From NCBI RefSeq assembly GCF_000413935.1, contig NZ_KE340383.1, positions 124,001 to 188,000 of the forward strand: a stretch of DNA of 64,000 nt, given 5' to 3'. Shown piece by piece: positions 44,340-52,640 of the stretch. Source of the DNA: Acinetobacter colistiniresistens. GTDB taxonomy: Bacteria; Pseudomonadota; Gammaproteobacteria; Pseudomonadales; Moraxellaceae. The position numbers and the translations under genes were made by a program. Within the stretch, counting starts at the first letter, position 1; each line of letters opens with the position of its first letter. The notes beneath the pieces are model-generated. The model did no database searches. It saw only the letters and a list, made by a program, of their open reading frames with translations, and was not told where the DNA came from.

Positions 44340-45200
44340 ATGCTATCTTTATTTTCTTACTTGATCGAAAACCCCACTGCACTTTATCTTGCAGTTGGGC
44401 TTTTTAGTTTATGCATTGGTAGTTTTCTGAATGTTGTCATTTTTCGCACGCCTCGAATGATGGAACAGGAGTGGCAGCAAGAATGCCAAATGTTACTCCA
44501 CCCTGAACAACCGATTATTGATCAAAGCAAGCTCAATTTGAGCCAACCCGCCTCGACTTGTCCCAAATGCGACTCACCTATCCGTTGGTACCAGAATATC
44601 CCTGTGATCAGCTGGCTCCTGCTCCGTGGTAAATGTGCGACTTGCCAAAATCCAATCAGTATCCGCTATCCTTTTATTGAACTGCTCACCATGGTCTGTT
44701 CATTGGTCGTGGTTGCCGTATTTGGTGCAACAGTACAAATGTTGTTTGGCTTGGTTTTAACCTGGGTATTGATCGCATTAACTTTTATTGATTTTGATAC
44801 ACAATTATTGCCAGACCGTTTTACCCTTCCCTTGGCAGCCTTAGGTTTAGGCATTAATAGTTATGCGATTTATACCAGTGCCAGCCTAGCTATTTGGGGC
44901 TATTTAATCGGCTTCCTCTGCCTCTGGATCGTGTACTACGTCTTCAAGCTAGTGACTGGTAAGGAAGGTATGGGCTATGGCGATTTCAAGCTACTCGCAG
45001 CGTTAGGTGCATGGATGGGACCAATGCTACTCCCCCTTATTGTGTTACTCTCCTCTATAATTGGTGCAGTTATTGGTATTATCCTGATGAAAATGCGGGG
45101 CGAAAATCAACCTTTTGCATTTGGTCCATATATCGCAATTGCAGGCTGGATCGCCTTCTTATGGGGTGATCAAATCATGAAAGTTTATTTAGGTGGTTAA
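44340..45200 (+). CDS. pilD: Prepilin leader peptidase/N-methyltransferase PilD
   Basis: 286 aa aspartyl protease that cleaves and N-methylates type IV prepilins and pseudopilins. The N-terminal cytoplasmic loop has two CxxC pairs (Cys74/77 and Cys99/102). Catalytic aspartates lie in FIDFDTQLLPD (about 151-153) and GYGDFK (Asp215). Seven to eight membrane helices. It is 12 bases after pilC. Confidence 0.96.
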   Translation: MLSLFSYLIENPTALYLAVGLFSLCIGSFLNVVIFRTPRMMEQEWQQECQMLLHPEQPIIDQSKLNLSQPASTCPKCDSPIRWYQNIPVISWLLLRGKCATCQNPISIRYPFIELLTMVCSLVVVAVFGATVQMLFGLVLTWVLIALTFIDFDTQLLPDRFTLPLAALGLGINSYAIYTSASLAIWGYLIGFLCLWIVYYVFKLVTGKEGMGYGDFKLLAALGAWMGPMLLPLIVLLSSIIGAVIGIILMKMRGENQPFAFGPYIAIAGWIAFLWGDQIMKVYLGG

Positions 45201-45201
45201 T

Positions 45202-45807
45202 ATGAGTTTTATCTTGGGAATCACAGGTGGTATTGGCAGCGGCAAATCAGCGGCGACACAATGGTTTGAGTCTCAAGGTATTACGGTTATTGATGCTGAT
45301 GTGGTAGCAAGAGAAGTGGTCGAGCCAGGCCAACCCACACTTAAAGCAATTCAGGACAACTTTGGCGATTGGGTACTATTGGCCGATGGCAATCTGGATC
45401 GACGGGCGCTGCGTGAGCATATTTTTCAATTTCCAGAGGCGCGTCAAACTTTAGAAAAAATCACCCATCCTGCCATTCGCCAGTCCATTATTCAGCAATT
45501 ACAACAGGCTGAGAGTCCATATGTGATTTTGGTTTCGCCCCTACTATTTGAAACCAATCAACATCAACTCACTCATCACACGCTACTTGTTGATGCTGAT
45601 GAACAAACGCAATTACAACGCGCTAGCCAACGTGACGGACAAAGTGAAGAACAGATTCGAAAGATTATTGCAGCACAAATGCCACGCACTCAGAAACAGC
45701 AATTAGCCAATGATATTGTACTTAATGATGGTCTGTTAGAGCATCTTCACCAACAGCTCAAACCCTTGCATTTCAGTTATTTGCAACGTGCAGAGCATTG
45801 TATCTAG
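45202..45807 (+). CDS. coaE: Dephospho-CoA kinase
   Basis: Last step of coenzyme A synthesis. 201 aa from ATG 45202, preceded by AGGTGG; a GTG at 45193 would overlap pilD and is less likely. Walker A GGIGSGKS near the N terminus, DADVVAREVV and the lid motif SQRDGQSEEQIRKII. Its stop codon shares the CTAG at 45804-45807 with the stop of the convergent transporter gene. Confidence 0.95.
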   Translation: MSFILGITGGIGSGKSAATQWFESQGITVIDADVVAREVVEPGQPTLKAIQDNFGDWVLLADGNLDRRALREHIFQFPEARQTLEKITHPAIRQSIIQQLQQAESPYVILVSPLLFETNQHQLTHHTLLVDADEQTQLQRASQRDGQSEEQIRKIIAAQMPRTQKQQLANDIVLNDGLLEHLHQQLKPLHFSYLQRAEHCI

Positions 45808-46715
45808 CCTTGTTTCTGCTGCTCCAGCTGCGTAGTCAAACTGTCTTTGCGAAACCAACGCCAAGGTTGTAAAGCACCAATCCCCATTCCAACCAAGCCA
45901 CAAAGAATCGCTGCATTGAGGGGTTCATTTAATAATGGAACAGCCACAATCGCTGCAATAAATGGCGCCAGCGTTACAATACTCCCTGTCTTAAATGCAC
46001 CTAAACGCTCAATTGCAGCCACATAACTTAAGGTCGCCACGATCACCACCAAAATGCCATGAAAAAGCCCCTGAATCACCAGATGAATCGGCTCTGCATC
46101 TTGAAAATGTTTTGGAATAAATAATAGATAAATCGGAAAATAGAGAATTGCAGACCAAATCACTACACCTGCAGTCGAATGCCACGCCGATAATTTCCAC
46201 TGTTTTAGCAGGACGGTGAAAAGCCCCCACCATGCCGCACTGATAAAAAGAAGCAGATCTCCCCACCCCAATGCGGCGGCCTGATCATGCAGCATTAAAT
46301 AACTCATGAGCGCCAATGCACCCATCATAATCACCAAACTCAACCAAGTATTTTTATCAAAGGGTTGCTGAAACAGCAAATAGGCTGCAACAGCTGTACA
46401 CAGTGGAATACAGCCATTGAGAAAAATCGCCGCATGCGCTGCTGGAGCATGTAAGAAAGCGGTATAGACCGTTAAGCAATAGGCCAAACCACCGATCAAT
46501 GCCAAGATGACAGGACGTGGGTGCCATAAAAAGGCAAAATCTTTTTTATAGATTAATATAGGTATTAAAATCAGAGAGGCAATTGCAAAGCGCATTGCCA
46601 TCAAATCCCACACACTGACGTGCCAATGTGCATTGAGACGGGAAAAAATAGTAAATCCCCCCCAAATACACATGGTGATAAAGACAAAGAAATAGCCTTG
46701 TGTACGAGCAGTCAT
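45804..46715 (-). CDS. EamA/DMT-family membrane transporter
   Basis: 303 aa, ten hydrophobic segments arranged as two EamA repeats, like RhtA/YdcZ-type metabolite exporters of the drug/metabolite superfamily. The substrate is unknown. It is convergent with and overlapping coaE by 4 bases, and lies 30 bases downstream of rlmB, with which it may be co-transcribed. Confidence 0.85.
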   Translation of the reverse strand: MTARTQGYFFVFITMCIWGGFTIFSRLNAHWHVSVWDLMAMRFAIASLILIPILIYKKDFAFLWHPRPVILALIGGLAYCLTVYTAFLHAPAAHAAIFLNGCIPLCTAVAAYLLFQQPFDKNTWLSLVIMMGALALMSYLMLHDQAAALGWGDLLLFISAAWWGLFTVLLKQWKLSAWHSTAGVVIWSAILYFPIYLLFIPKHFQDAEPIHLVIQGLFHGILVVIVATLSYVAAIERLGAFKTGSIVTLAPFIAAIVAVPLLNEPLNAAILCGLVGMGIGALQPWRWFRKDSLTTQLEQQKQG

Positions 46716-46745
46716 TTGAGCTTACATGAACAAGATTGGGTTAAA

Positions 46746-47495
46746 TTATACACCAGCACGTTGGCGGCATGCCTCATAAAGTGCCATCCCAGTTGCCACA
46801 CTCACATTCAAGCTTTGTAAATCGCCCAACATTGGAATATAAACCGTATGATCGCACTGTGACTGGGTAATCGGCCTTAAACCTGTATCCTCAGCGCCCA
46901 TCACAATCACCACAGGTCCATTGAAATCACACTGATGAATCGGCAATGCCTTTTCATCCAGCATGGTCCCAATCACTCGGGTATGGGTGGTGTCTTTTAA
47001 GTGTGCAAGCGTTCGCGCAAGGTTGGTCACCTGAATAAACTTCACTTTTTCAGCCCCACCTGCCGCAACCTTACGTGCTGTCGGCGTTAAGCTCGCTGAA
47101 CGATCGCGCGGGACAATTACCGCCTGTACACCCATCGCCGCTGCCGTACGAATACACGCACCCAGATTATGGGGGTCAGTCACTTGGTCGAGCGCCAACA
47201 ACAAAGCATCTGGTGATTGCTGTAGCAATTCGTCCAGATCTTTTTCATTCAAGGTGGGATGCGGGCGAACTGCTGCAACTACGCCTTGATGGAAAGGTAA
47301 ACCTGCCAATTTTTCCAGACTATCTCGACTGGCTTTTTGAACACTGATCCCAAAAGGTTCTGCAAGCTGCAAAATTTTTTGCAGACGCTGATCATCACGA
47401 CCTTTTAAGGTAAATAAAGTCAAAACACGTTCAGGCTCCAACTCCAACAATGACTCCACTGAATGAACGCCATAATAATATTCAGGTTTCGCCAT
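46746..47495 (-). CDS. rlmB: 23S rRNA (guanosine-2251-2'-O)-methyltransferase RlmB
   Basis: 249 aa SpoU/TrmH-family knotted methyltransferase modifying G2251 in the P loop of 23S rRNA. N-terminal L30-like substrate-binding domain, then the knot motifs DPHNLGACIRTA, VMGAEDTGLRP and IPMLGDLQSLNVSVATGMAL. A terminator at 47553-47586 isolates it from ppnP. Confidence 0.95.
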   Translation of the reverse strand: MAKPEYYYGVHSVESLLELEPERVLTLFTLKGRDDQRLQKILQLAEPFGISVQKASRDSLEKLAGLPFHQGVVAAVRPHPTLNEKDLDELLQQSPDALLLALDQVTDPHNLGACIRTAAAMGVQAVIVPRDRSASLTPTARKVAAGGAEKVKFIQVTNLARTLAHLKDTTHTRVIGTMLDEKALPIHQCDFNGPVVIVMGAEDTGLRPITQSQCDHTVYIPMLGDLQSLNVSVATGMALYEACRQRAGV

Positions 47496-47552
47496 GAACG
47501 ACCTCTTGCAGTATTCCCTCTGATAGAAAGAAGGATAATTAGGGGAATTTTG

Positions 47553-47586
47553 AAAAAATAAAAATCCTGCAAAGCAACTTTACAGG
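47553..47586 (-). terminator. Distal terminator of ppnP
   Basis: On the minus strand CCTGTAAAG, TTG, CTTTGCAGG form a 9-bp stem with one U-G pair, followed by ATTTTTATTTTTT. It shares its core with the terminator at 47616-47654. Confidence 0.8.
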
Positions 47587-47589
47587 TGA

Positions 47590-47606
47590 GGAGCTGTTAT
47601 AGCTCC
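47590..47606. repeat. Small hairpin between the two terminators
   Basis: GGAGCT and AGCTCC pair perfectly around GTTAT. It lies between two related terminators; no T run follows on either strand. Confidence 0.45.
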
Positions 47607-47615
47607 GCAAGGGAA

Positions 47616-47654
47616 CTTAATAAAAAATCCTGCAAAATGACTTTTACAGGATTT
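47616..47654 (-). terminator. Proximal terminator of ppnP
   Basis: On the minus strand AAATCCTGTAAAA and TTTTGCAGGATTT form a 13-bp stem with one U-G pair and a 4-base loop, ending in TTT. It lies about 40 bases after the ppnP stop. Confidence 0.8.
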
Positions 47655-47692
47655 CCATTAAATCTAGTGTACTCGATTTAGACAGGAATAGG

Positions 47693-48019
47693 TTAGCCTT
47701 CTAAATGACAGACATAATCGAGTACTTCATCTGCTTCGATGTGGAACATACTGTTCCCAGGCACGTAAAAAGACTGGCCTGCACGAAATAATTCACTCTC
47801 AGCACTATCTGCAATTTTTACACGGCATTCACCAGAAATAATTTCCATACGCTCTGGAACGTGTGTTTCAAAAGTCAAAGGCTGTTCAGTGGGTAAAATT
47901 ACACCTAAAGTCTTTTTTGTACCATCTTCAAATTGTACTGTATGGCTAATACATGCCCCACCAAAATACACATTCGATTTCTTAATGACCGTTACATGAT
48001 CAAATTGCACTGAACTCAT
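47693..48019 (-). CDS. ppnP: Pyrimidine/purine nucleoside phosphorylase (YaiE family)
   Basis: 108 aa single-domain cupin that phosphorolyses diverse nucleosides. The pattern VYFGGACISHTVQF, TFETHVPERMEIISGECRV and FYVPGNSMFHIEA is that of PpnP (former DUF1255). It is monocistronic with tandem terminators; GGAG precedes ATG 48019. Confidence 0.93.
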   Translation of the reverse strand: MSSVQFDHVTVIKKSNVYFGGACISHTVQFEDGTKKTLGVILPTEQPLTFETHVPERMEIISGECRVKIADSAESELFRAGQSFYVPGNSMFHIEADEVLDYVCHLEG

Positions 48020-48490
48020 GCGTACTCTCCAAATAATGCCGCATTTATATTAGGTTATGCTGGACGTAGTTTAATTGTGCCGTGACAACTAATCAATCCA
48101 TTTTCTGGGCTAAACGTAGCAATTTTCATACCTGAGCTCAGATAAGCAAAGTGAAACTTTGCCTGAGCGCAAGACGAACAGCTTTGCTGTGAGTAGCGAA
48201 GATAAATAACGCGAAACTTTACCCGGGCGCAAGACGAACAGCTTTGCTGTGAGTGGCGAAGATAAATAAAGTATGAGAAGCATCGCTTCGCAAGGTTCGA
48301 ACACAAAACCTTGTACCATAGATGGTGCATCAGCGACGACTGACGCACAAATACAAAGCGAAATCGTATCTTAAGCCCATAAACAATCAGTAATTCCTCA
48401 GTAAATCAGGAAAATCCAGTATTCCGCACTTGTCGTCACTTTAAAACTTCTCTATCTTTAAGCAAAAGATTCCGTGCATTGGATGCGTTT
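48020..48490. other. Divergent intergenic region ppnP / recN with repeats
   Basis: 471 bases containing the 60-bp tandem repeat (48151-48270) and GAAGC/GCTTC hairpins at about 48279-48291. An open frame of 97 codons runs through the repeat on the minus strand, but it is mostly repeat translation and has no recognisable domain. The recN and ppnP promoters must lie here. Confidence 0.55.
48151..48270. repeat. Two tandem 60-bp repeat units
   Basis: 48151-48210 and 48211-48270 match at 54 of 60 positions. Each unit contains the hairpin ACAGC-TTT-GCTGT and the stretch GCGCAAGACGAACA. A partial, more diverged copy of the unit end (GATAAGCAAA) precedes the first unit. Probably an intergenic REP-like element; whether it occurs elsewhere in the genome cannot be seen. 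Confidence 0.8.
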
Positions 48491-50149
48491 ATGCTCACCC
48501 ATTTAACTTTAATTAATTTTGCACTCGCTGACCATTTGGCTTTAGATATTGAACGAGGCTTCAATGTGCTGACTGGTGAAACTGGTGCAGGAAAATCATT
48601 ATTGTTAGATGCACTTTCTGCGTGCTTAGGCGAACGTACCGATACCAATTATGTACGTTATGGTGCAGACAAAGCTGATGTCACTGCGGTATTTAGTTAT
48701 CAGCCTGAAAGCGCAGAAGCGCATTGGCTGACCGAACATGAACTGGATGATGATTCAGGTGAAATCCATTTAAGACGTGTGATTTTTGCCACAGGCCGCA
48801 GCAAGGCTTGGATCAATGGCCGCCCGAGCAGCTTGGCCGAACTCAAAGAAATTGGACGCCTGCTGGTTCAACTGTATAGCCAGCACAGCCAGCAACAATT
48901 ACTCGAACCGCCTTATCCTAAACATTGGCTCGATCGTTATCACAACTTTGCCGAACCTTCGCAAGCAGTACGTGATGCCTATAGCACATGGCAACGAAAT
49001 ATTCGCCAACACCAAGCCGCTTTAGATGCGCAAGCGACACGTATTCAAAAAATACAGCGCTTAGAATTACAAATTGAAGAACTGGAAGACGTTGTTCAAA
49101 CCGATTATCGTGAAATCGAACAAGAGTTTGATCGTCTCAGCCATCATGAACATATCATGCAGGACTGTAGTTATAGTCTCAATGTCCTGGATGAAGCCGA
49201 GCAGAATATTACCCAAGAAGTTGCATCAATCATTCGTCGTCTGGAATCTCATGCGGGTCGTAGCGAACAACTCGCCAATATTTATAACTCCTTGTTAAAT
49301 GCACAAAGCGAAATAGACGATGCAACCGCAAGCTTACGCCAGTTTATTGACCGTCAAAGCTTTGATCCTGAACGCATGGAACAGTTGAATGCAACCCTCG
49401 AAGTGTTCCATCGTCTGGCACGTAAACACCGCACTCAACCCGAATTGCTCAAACAAGACTATGAAACTTGGCAACAAGAATTAGAGCAACTGCATCAGCT
49501 GGAAGACCCAGAAACCTTGGCAGAACAAGTTGAGCTTTCCTATCAAGCCTTCATACAAGCTGCTCAACATTTGGATGACATCCGTCGCGCGGCGGCGGTT
49601 CCATTGGCAAAACAACTGACTGAACAAGTGAAGCCACTCGCACTTCCAGAAGCACATTTTGAGTTTAAATTTGAGCCACAGGAACCGAATGCCGAAGGAC
49701 TCAGCTTTATTCAACTATTATTCACAGCCAATAAAGGCATCCCGCCACAACCGTTGGCACGCGTTGCCTCAGGCGGTGAGTTATCCCGTATTGCACTAGT
49801 GATGCAAGTGATGAATGCAGAGAAAACCGAGTCTGAAGTACTGGTCTTTGACGAAATTGACGTCGGGATCAGTGGTGGTACTGCTGAAGTCGTGGGACGC
49901 CTATTGGCTGATCTGGCTCAGCATGTACAACTGCTCTGTATTACGCATCAAGCTCAAGTTGCAGCCCAATCCGACCAGCATTTATTGGTGAAAAAACAAC
50001 AAAGCGATCCAGCCAGCAGTACCATTCTCGAACTGGATGAAGATCAACGCATCTTAGAGTTAGCACGTATGTCGGGTGGGGTCGAAATTAGCGAAACCAC
50101 TTTGCAACATGCTCGACAACTACGTCAGCTTAAATTCCAAACGGCCTAA
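48491..50149 (+). CDS. recN: DNA repair protein RecN
   Basis: 552 aa SMC-like ATPase of double-strand-break repair. Walker A TGETGAGKS near residue 30, a long coiled-coil middle section (about 150-360), the ABC signature RVASGGELSRIALVMQV and Walker B LVFDEIDVGISGG. ATG 48491 begins the conserved MLTHLTLINFAL; the upstream TTG 48479 is unlikely. Length matches E. coli (553). Confidence 0.96.
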   Translation: MLTHLTLINFALADHLALDIERGFNVLTGETGAGKSLLLDALSACLGERTDTNYVRYGADKADVTAVFSYQPESAEAHWLTEHELDDDSGEIHLRRVIFATGRSKAWINGRPSSLAELKEIGRLLVQLYSQHSQQQLLEPPYPKHWLDRYHNFAEPSQAVRDAYSTWQRNIRQHQAALDAQATRIQKIQRLELQIEELEDVVQTDYREIEQEFDRLSHHEHIMQDCSYSLNVLDEAEQNITQEVASIIRRLESHAGRSEQLANIYNSLLNAQSEIDDATASLRQFIDRQSFDPERMEQLNATLEVFHRLARKHRTQPELLKQDYETWQQELEQLHQLEDPETLAEQVELSYQAFIQAAQHLDDIRRAAAVPLAKQLTEQVKPLALPEAHFEFKFEPQEPNAEGLSFIQLLFTANKGIPPQPLARVASGGELSRIALVMQVMNAEKTESEVLVFDEIDVGISGGTAEVVGRLLADLAQHVQLLCITHQAQVAAQSDQHLLVKKQQSDPASSTILELDEDQRILELARMSGGVEISETTLQHARQLRQLKFQTA

Positions 50150-50263
50150 TTAAAGCGATAAAATTTCAGAAAAAGATTGGCGAAATCCGATCAACTCTTG
50201 TATGTTGATAAAAAGAACCTATATAGATAGATCAGCATAATATATTGATGGAGAACCGCCTAG

Positions 50264-50818
50264 GTGACGAAACAATACTTAACTCACCGTTGTCTCATCG
50301 CTCCACCAGACATGGCAGATGACTTTTTTGCCAATACTGTCATCTATGTTGCACGCCATGACGAAGACGGCGCCCAAGGCATCATTATCAATCGCCCTTC
50401 CGACTTACAAATCAAAGAACTCCTCAATGATTTAGAGATTGATGCCGACAATGTCCATCCACATGCTGTTTTGCAAGGTGGCCCATTACGTCCAGAAGCA
50501 GGCTTTGTCTTGCATACTGGTCAGCCGACTTGGCATTCATCGATTGCGGTCGGTGAAAATGTCTGCATCACCACCAGTAAAGATATTTTAGATGCAATTG
50601 CACATAACGAAGGTGTGGGACGTTATCAAATCGCCTTAGGCTATGCCAGCTGGACGAAGAACCAACTTGAAGAAGAAATTGCACGTGGGGACTGGCTCAT
50701 CTGTGAATCAGACATGGATCTGATTTTTAATCTGCCCTATCACGATCGCTGGGATGCTGCCTACAAAAAAATTGGTGTAGACCGTACCTGGTTTGCCTCT
50801 GAGATTGGTCATGCCTGA
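50264..50818 (+). CDS. yqgE: YqgE/AlgH family protein (UPF0301)
   Basis: 184 aa. Begins LTHRCLIAPPDMADDFFANT and includes DEDGAQGIIINRP and LQGGPLRPEAGFVLH, the family hallmarks. Function is unresolved; it is nearly always next to ruvX, as here. GTG start with GGAG 11 bases upstream. It overlaps ruvX by 8 bases. Confidence 0.93.
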   Translation: MTKQYLTHRCLIAPPDMADDFFANTVIYVARHDEDGAQGIIINRPSDLQIKELLNDLEIDADNVHPHAVLQGGPLRPEAGFVLHTGQPTWHSSIAVGENVCITTSKDILDAIAHNEGVGRYQIALGYASWTKNQLEEEIARGDWLICESDMDLIFNLPYHDRWDAAYKKIGVDRTWFASEIGHA

Positions 50819-51254
50819 GATGCAGAGTTTCCAATCCATCATGGCATTTGATTTTGGCACCCAAAAAATGGGGATGGCGATGGGTCAATCCTCAATTGAA
50901 AGCAGCAATCCTCTGCCCTTATTCCCGATGAAAGATGGTATTCCAGACTGGGATAAATTATTAAAGATTGTCAAAGAATGGCAACCGAATCTATTTATCG
51001 TGGGTTTACCGCTGAATATGGATGATAGTGAATCTGAGCTCTCTGCCCGTGCACGGAAATTTGCGCGTCGTTTACGTCATCAAACCAATATCGAAACCTG
51101 GATGGTGGATGAACGTTTGACGACACGTGAAGCCAGAGAAGAACTGGAGTCTTATCAAAGCAAAGGACAGGCAAAACGTTTATCGGCAGATAGTTTTGCA
51201 GCGGCATTATTGATTCAGAGTTGGTATCGTGATCCTGCGGGGATTACACCTTAA
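50811..51254 (+). CDS. ruvX: Pre-16S rRNA nuclease / Holliday-junction-resolvase-like RuvX (YqgF)
   Basis: 147 aa RNase H-fold nuclease implicated in 16S rRNA 5' maturation. Catalytic acid in AFDFGTQKMGMA, then VGLPLNMDDSESELSARARK, DERLTT and the terminal acid in ADSFAAALLIQ. ATG 50811 overlaps the yqgE stop; TTG 50793 is deeper inside yqgE and ATG 50820 is also possible. Confidence 0.93.
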   Translation: MPEMQSFQSIMAFDFGTQKMGMAMGQSSIESSNPLPLFPMKDGIPDWDKLLKIVKEWQPNLFIVGLPLNMDDSESELSARARKFARRLRHQTNIETWMVDERLTTREAREELESYQSKGQAKRLSADSFAAALLIQSWYRDPAGITP

Positions 51255-51276
51255 GACAGAATTTCCCAAATATTTG

Positions 51277-51308
51277 ATCACCTCGCGGTATTAATACCGC
51301 GAGGTGAT
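51277..51308. repeat. Perfect 32-base palindrome between ruvX and the efflux operon
   Basis: Arms 51277-51292 and 51293-51308 are exact reverse complements with no spacer; the arm begins ATCACCTCGCGG. It lies between convergent genes and can fold into a 14-bp stem with a TTAA loop. The T runs beyond it are poor on both strands (TTGTATAAA; AAATATTTG), so it is at best an imperfect bidirectional terminator. Confidence 0.7.
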
Positions 51309-51366
51309 TGTATAAAACACAAAACGACAAGCTTAATCTCAATTAAAATCTTTAAGCTAAGTTGAA

Positions 51367-52368
51367 TTATTTCTCGATAATTCGAACCGTCGCAGTACGT
51401 CCCGAAACAAAAGCCAGCGGATTTTGTGGTTGTTCATCCAAGACAATTTTCACAGGTACACGTTGTGCCAAGCGCACCCAACTAAAGGTTGGATTGACAT
51501 TGGCCAATAAGTTCGAACTACCCGAACGTTCACGGTCTTCAATCCCGGTTGCGATACCTTGTACATGGCCTCGAATGCGTTGCTTATCTCCCATCAACTG
51601 GACAGTTGCAGCATCACCGACATGAATACGGTTTAATTTGGTCTCTTCAAAATAACCCACAACATAGAGTTGATGGCGGTCTAATAAAGCAGCAACGGCT
51701 TGCCCTACCTTCACATAATTACCAACACGCAAATCAAAATTCGATAAAGTCCCGTCCGCAGGTGCGACCACTTCAGAGCGATTCAAATTCAGTTGCGCCA
51801 AATGTAAATTGCTATTGGCCACTTCAATCAAAGCTTGCTGTTGTTGAATCGCCGCATTGGCTTGTTCAATACTCGCAGTTAATTGCTCGCGCTCAGCTAC
51901 AGCTTGATCACGGGTCGCAAAAACTTGATCTTGTTCTTGCTTCGAGATTGCACCATCCATCAAGCTGGCATAACGTGCTGCATTTTTCTCCGCCAGTTTC
52001 ATATTGGCTTCAGTTTTCACCAAACTCGCTTTTGAACCAGCCAGATTTGCATGCGCTTGCGCCAAACCGGCTTTGGCTTTGGCAAGATCTGATTTCGCTT
52101 GTTCAACATCCAAGGCCTGACGTGCGACATCAATCTTGAACAGCACTTGCCCTTTCTTCACGGTTTGGTTGTCTTGCACCAACACTTCAGTGACCAAACC
52201 ATTCACATCAGAAGCGACCTGAATCACGTCTCCCCGTACACGTCCATCCCGTGTCCACGGTGCGGCGTTGTAGTAATTCCATAAATGCACGATGGTGTAA
52301 ACAGCAATCACAACTGCAACGAGCAACACCATAGGACGTATAACTTTGCGCACATCAAATGCATTCAT
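51367..52368 (-). CDS. HlyD/EmrA-type membrane fusion protein, AaeA-like
   Basis: 333 aa periplasmic adaptor. One N-terminal membrane helix (about 12-31), the lipoyl-like segment VNGLVTEVLVQDNQTVKKGQ, a long alpha-hairpin coiled coil, and VVAPADGTLSNFDLRVGNYV. ATG 52368 has GAGG 8 bases upstream and is preferred over 52401. It is third in an operon with a FUSC protein and a DUF1656 protein, the AaeXAB layout that exports aromatic carboxylic acids in E. coli. Confidence 0.88.
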   Translation of the reverse strand: MNAFDVRKVIRPMVLLVAVVIAVYTIVHLWNYYNAAPWTRDGRVRGDVIQVASDVNGLVTEVLVQDNQTVKKGQVLFKIDVARQALDVEQAKSDLAKAKAGLAQAHANLAGSKASLVKTEANMKLAEKNAARYASLMDGAISKQEQDQVFATRDQAVAEREQLTASIEQANAAIQQQQALIEVANSNLHLAQLNLNRSEVVAPADGTLSNFDLRVGNYVKVGQAVAALLDRHQLYVVGYFEETKLNRIHVGDAATVQLMGDKQRIRGHVQGIATGIEDRERSGSSNLLANVNPTFSWVRLAQRVPVKIVLDEQPQNPLAFVSGRTATVRIIEK

Positions 52369-52433
52369 GTTGATGACCTCTACTACATTTCTTGACATCA
52401 TTAAATTTTAAAATCAGCATCTTGTCCCAAACC

Positions 52434-52640
52434 TCAGGCCCATAGCCAAACAAAGAGGCAATGCACCAACAGCATCAGCCCCAAGTAAAAGCACAAGTTA
52501 AAAATGCTGGGCAACGCGATCCAGCCTTTGATGACCAAACGATCAATCCAGGGGCTGAGCAACTTAAACAGTACATAGGCAATAATGGCTTGTACCAAAA
52601 GGATCGGGATATAAATCCCGTAAAGATTCATTTCACCCAT
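52434..52640 (-). CDS. DUF1656 small membrane protein, AaeX-like
   Basis: 68 aa with two membrane helices; the opening MGEMNLYGIYIPILLVQAII matches DUF1656/AaeX. It overlaps the upstream FUSC gene by 8 bases and precedes the adaptor gene. Its role in the pump is unknown. Confidence 0.87.
   Translation of the reverse strand: MGEMNLYGIYIPILLVQAIIAYVLFKLLSPWIDRLVIKGWIALPSIFNLCFYLGLMLLVHCLFVWLWA

Noticed and set aside
47553..47654. CRISPR-like repeats
   Set aside because: Only two related hairpins with terminator features; no regular spacers or cas genes.
48055..48348. 97-codon minus-strand frame over the 60-bp repeat
   Set aside because: Most of it is repeat translation (repeated QQSCSSCA), which explains the open frame; no start signal or homology.
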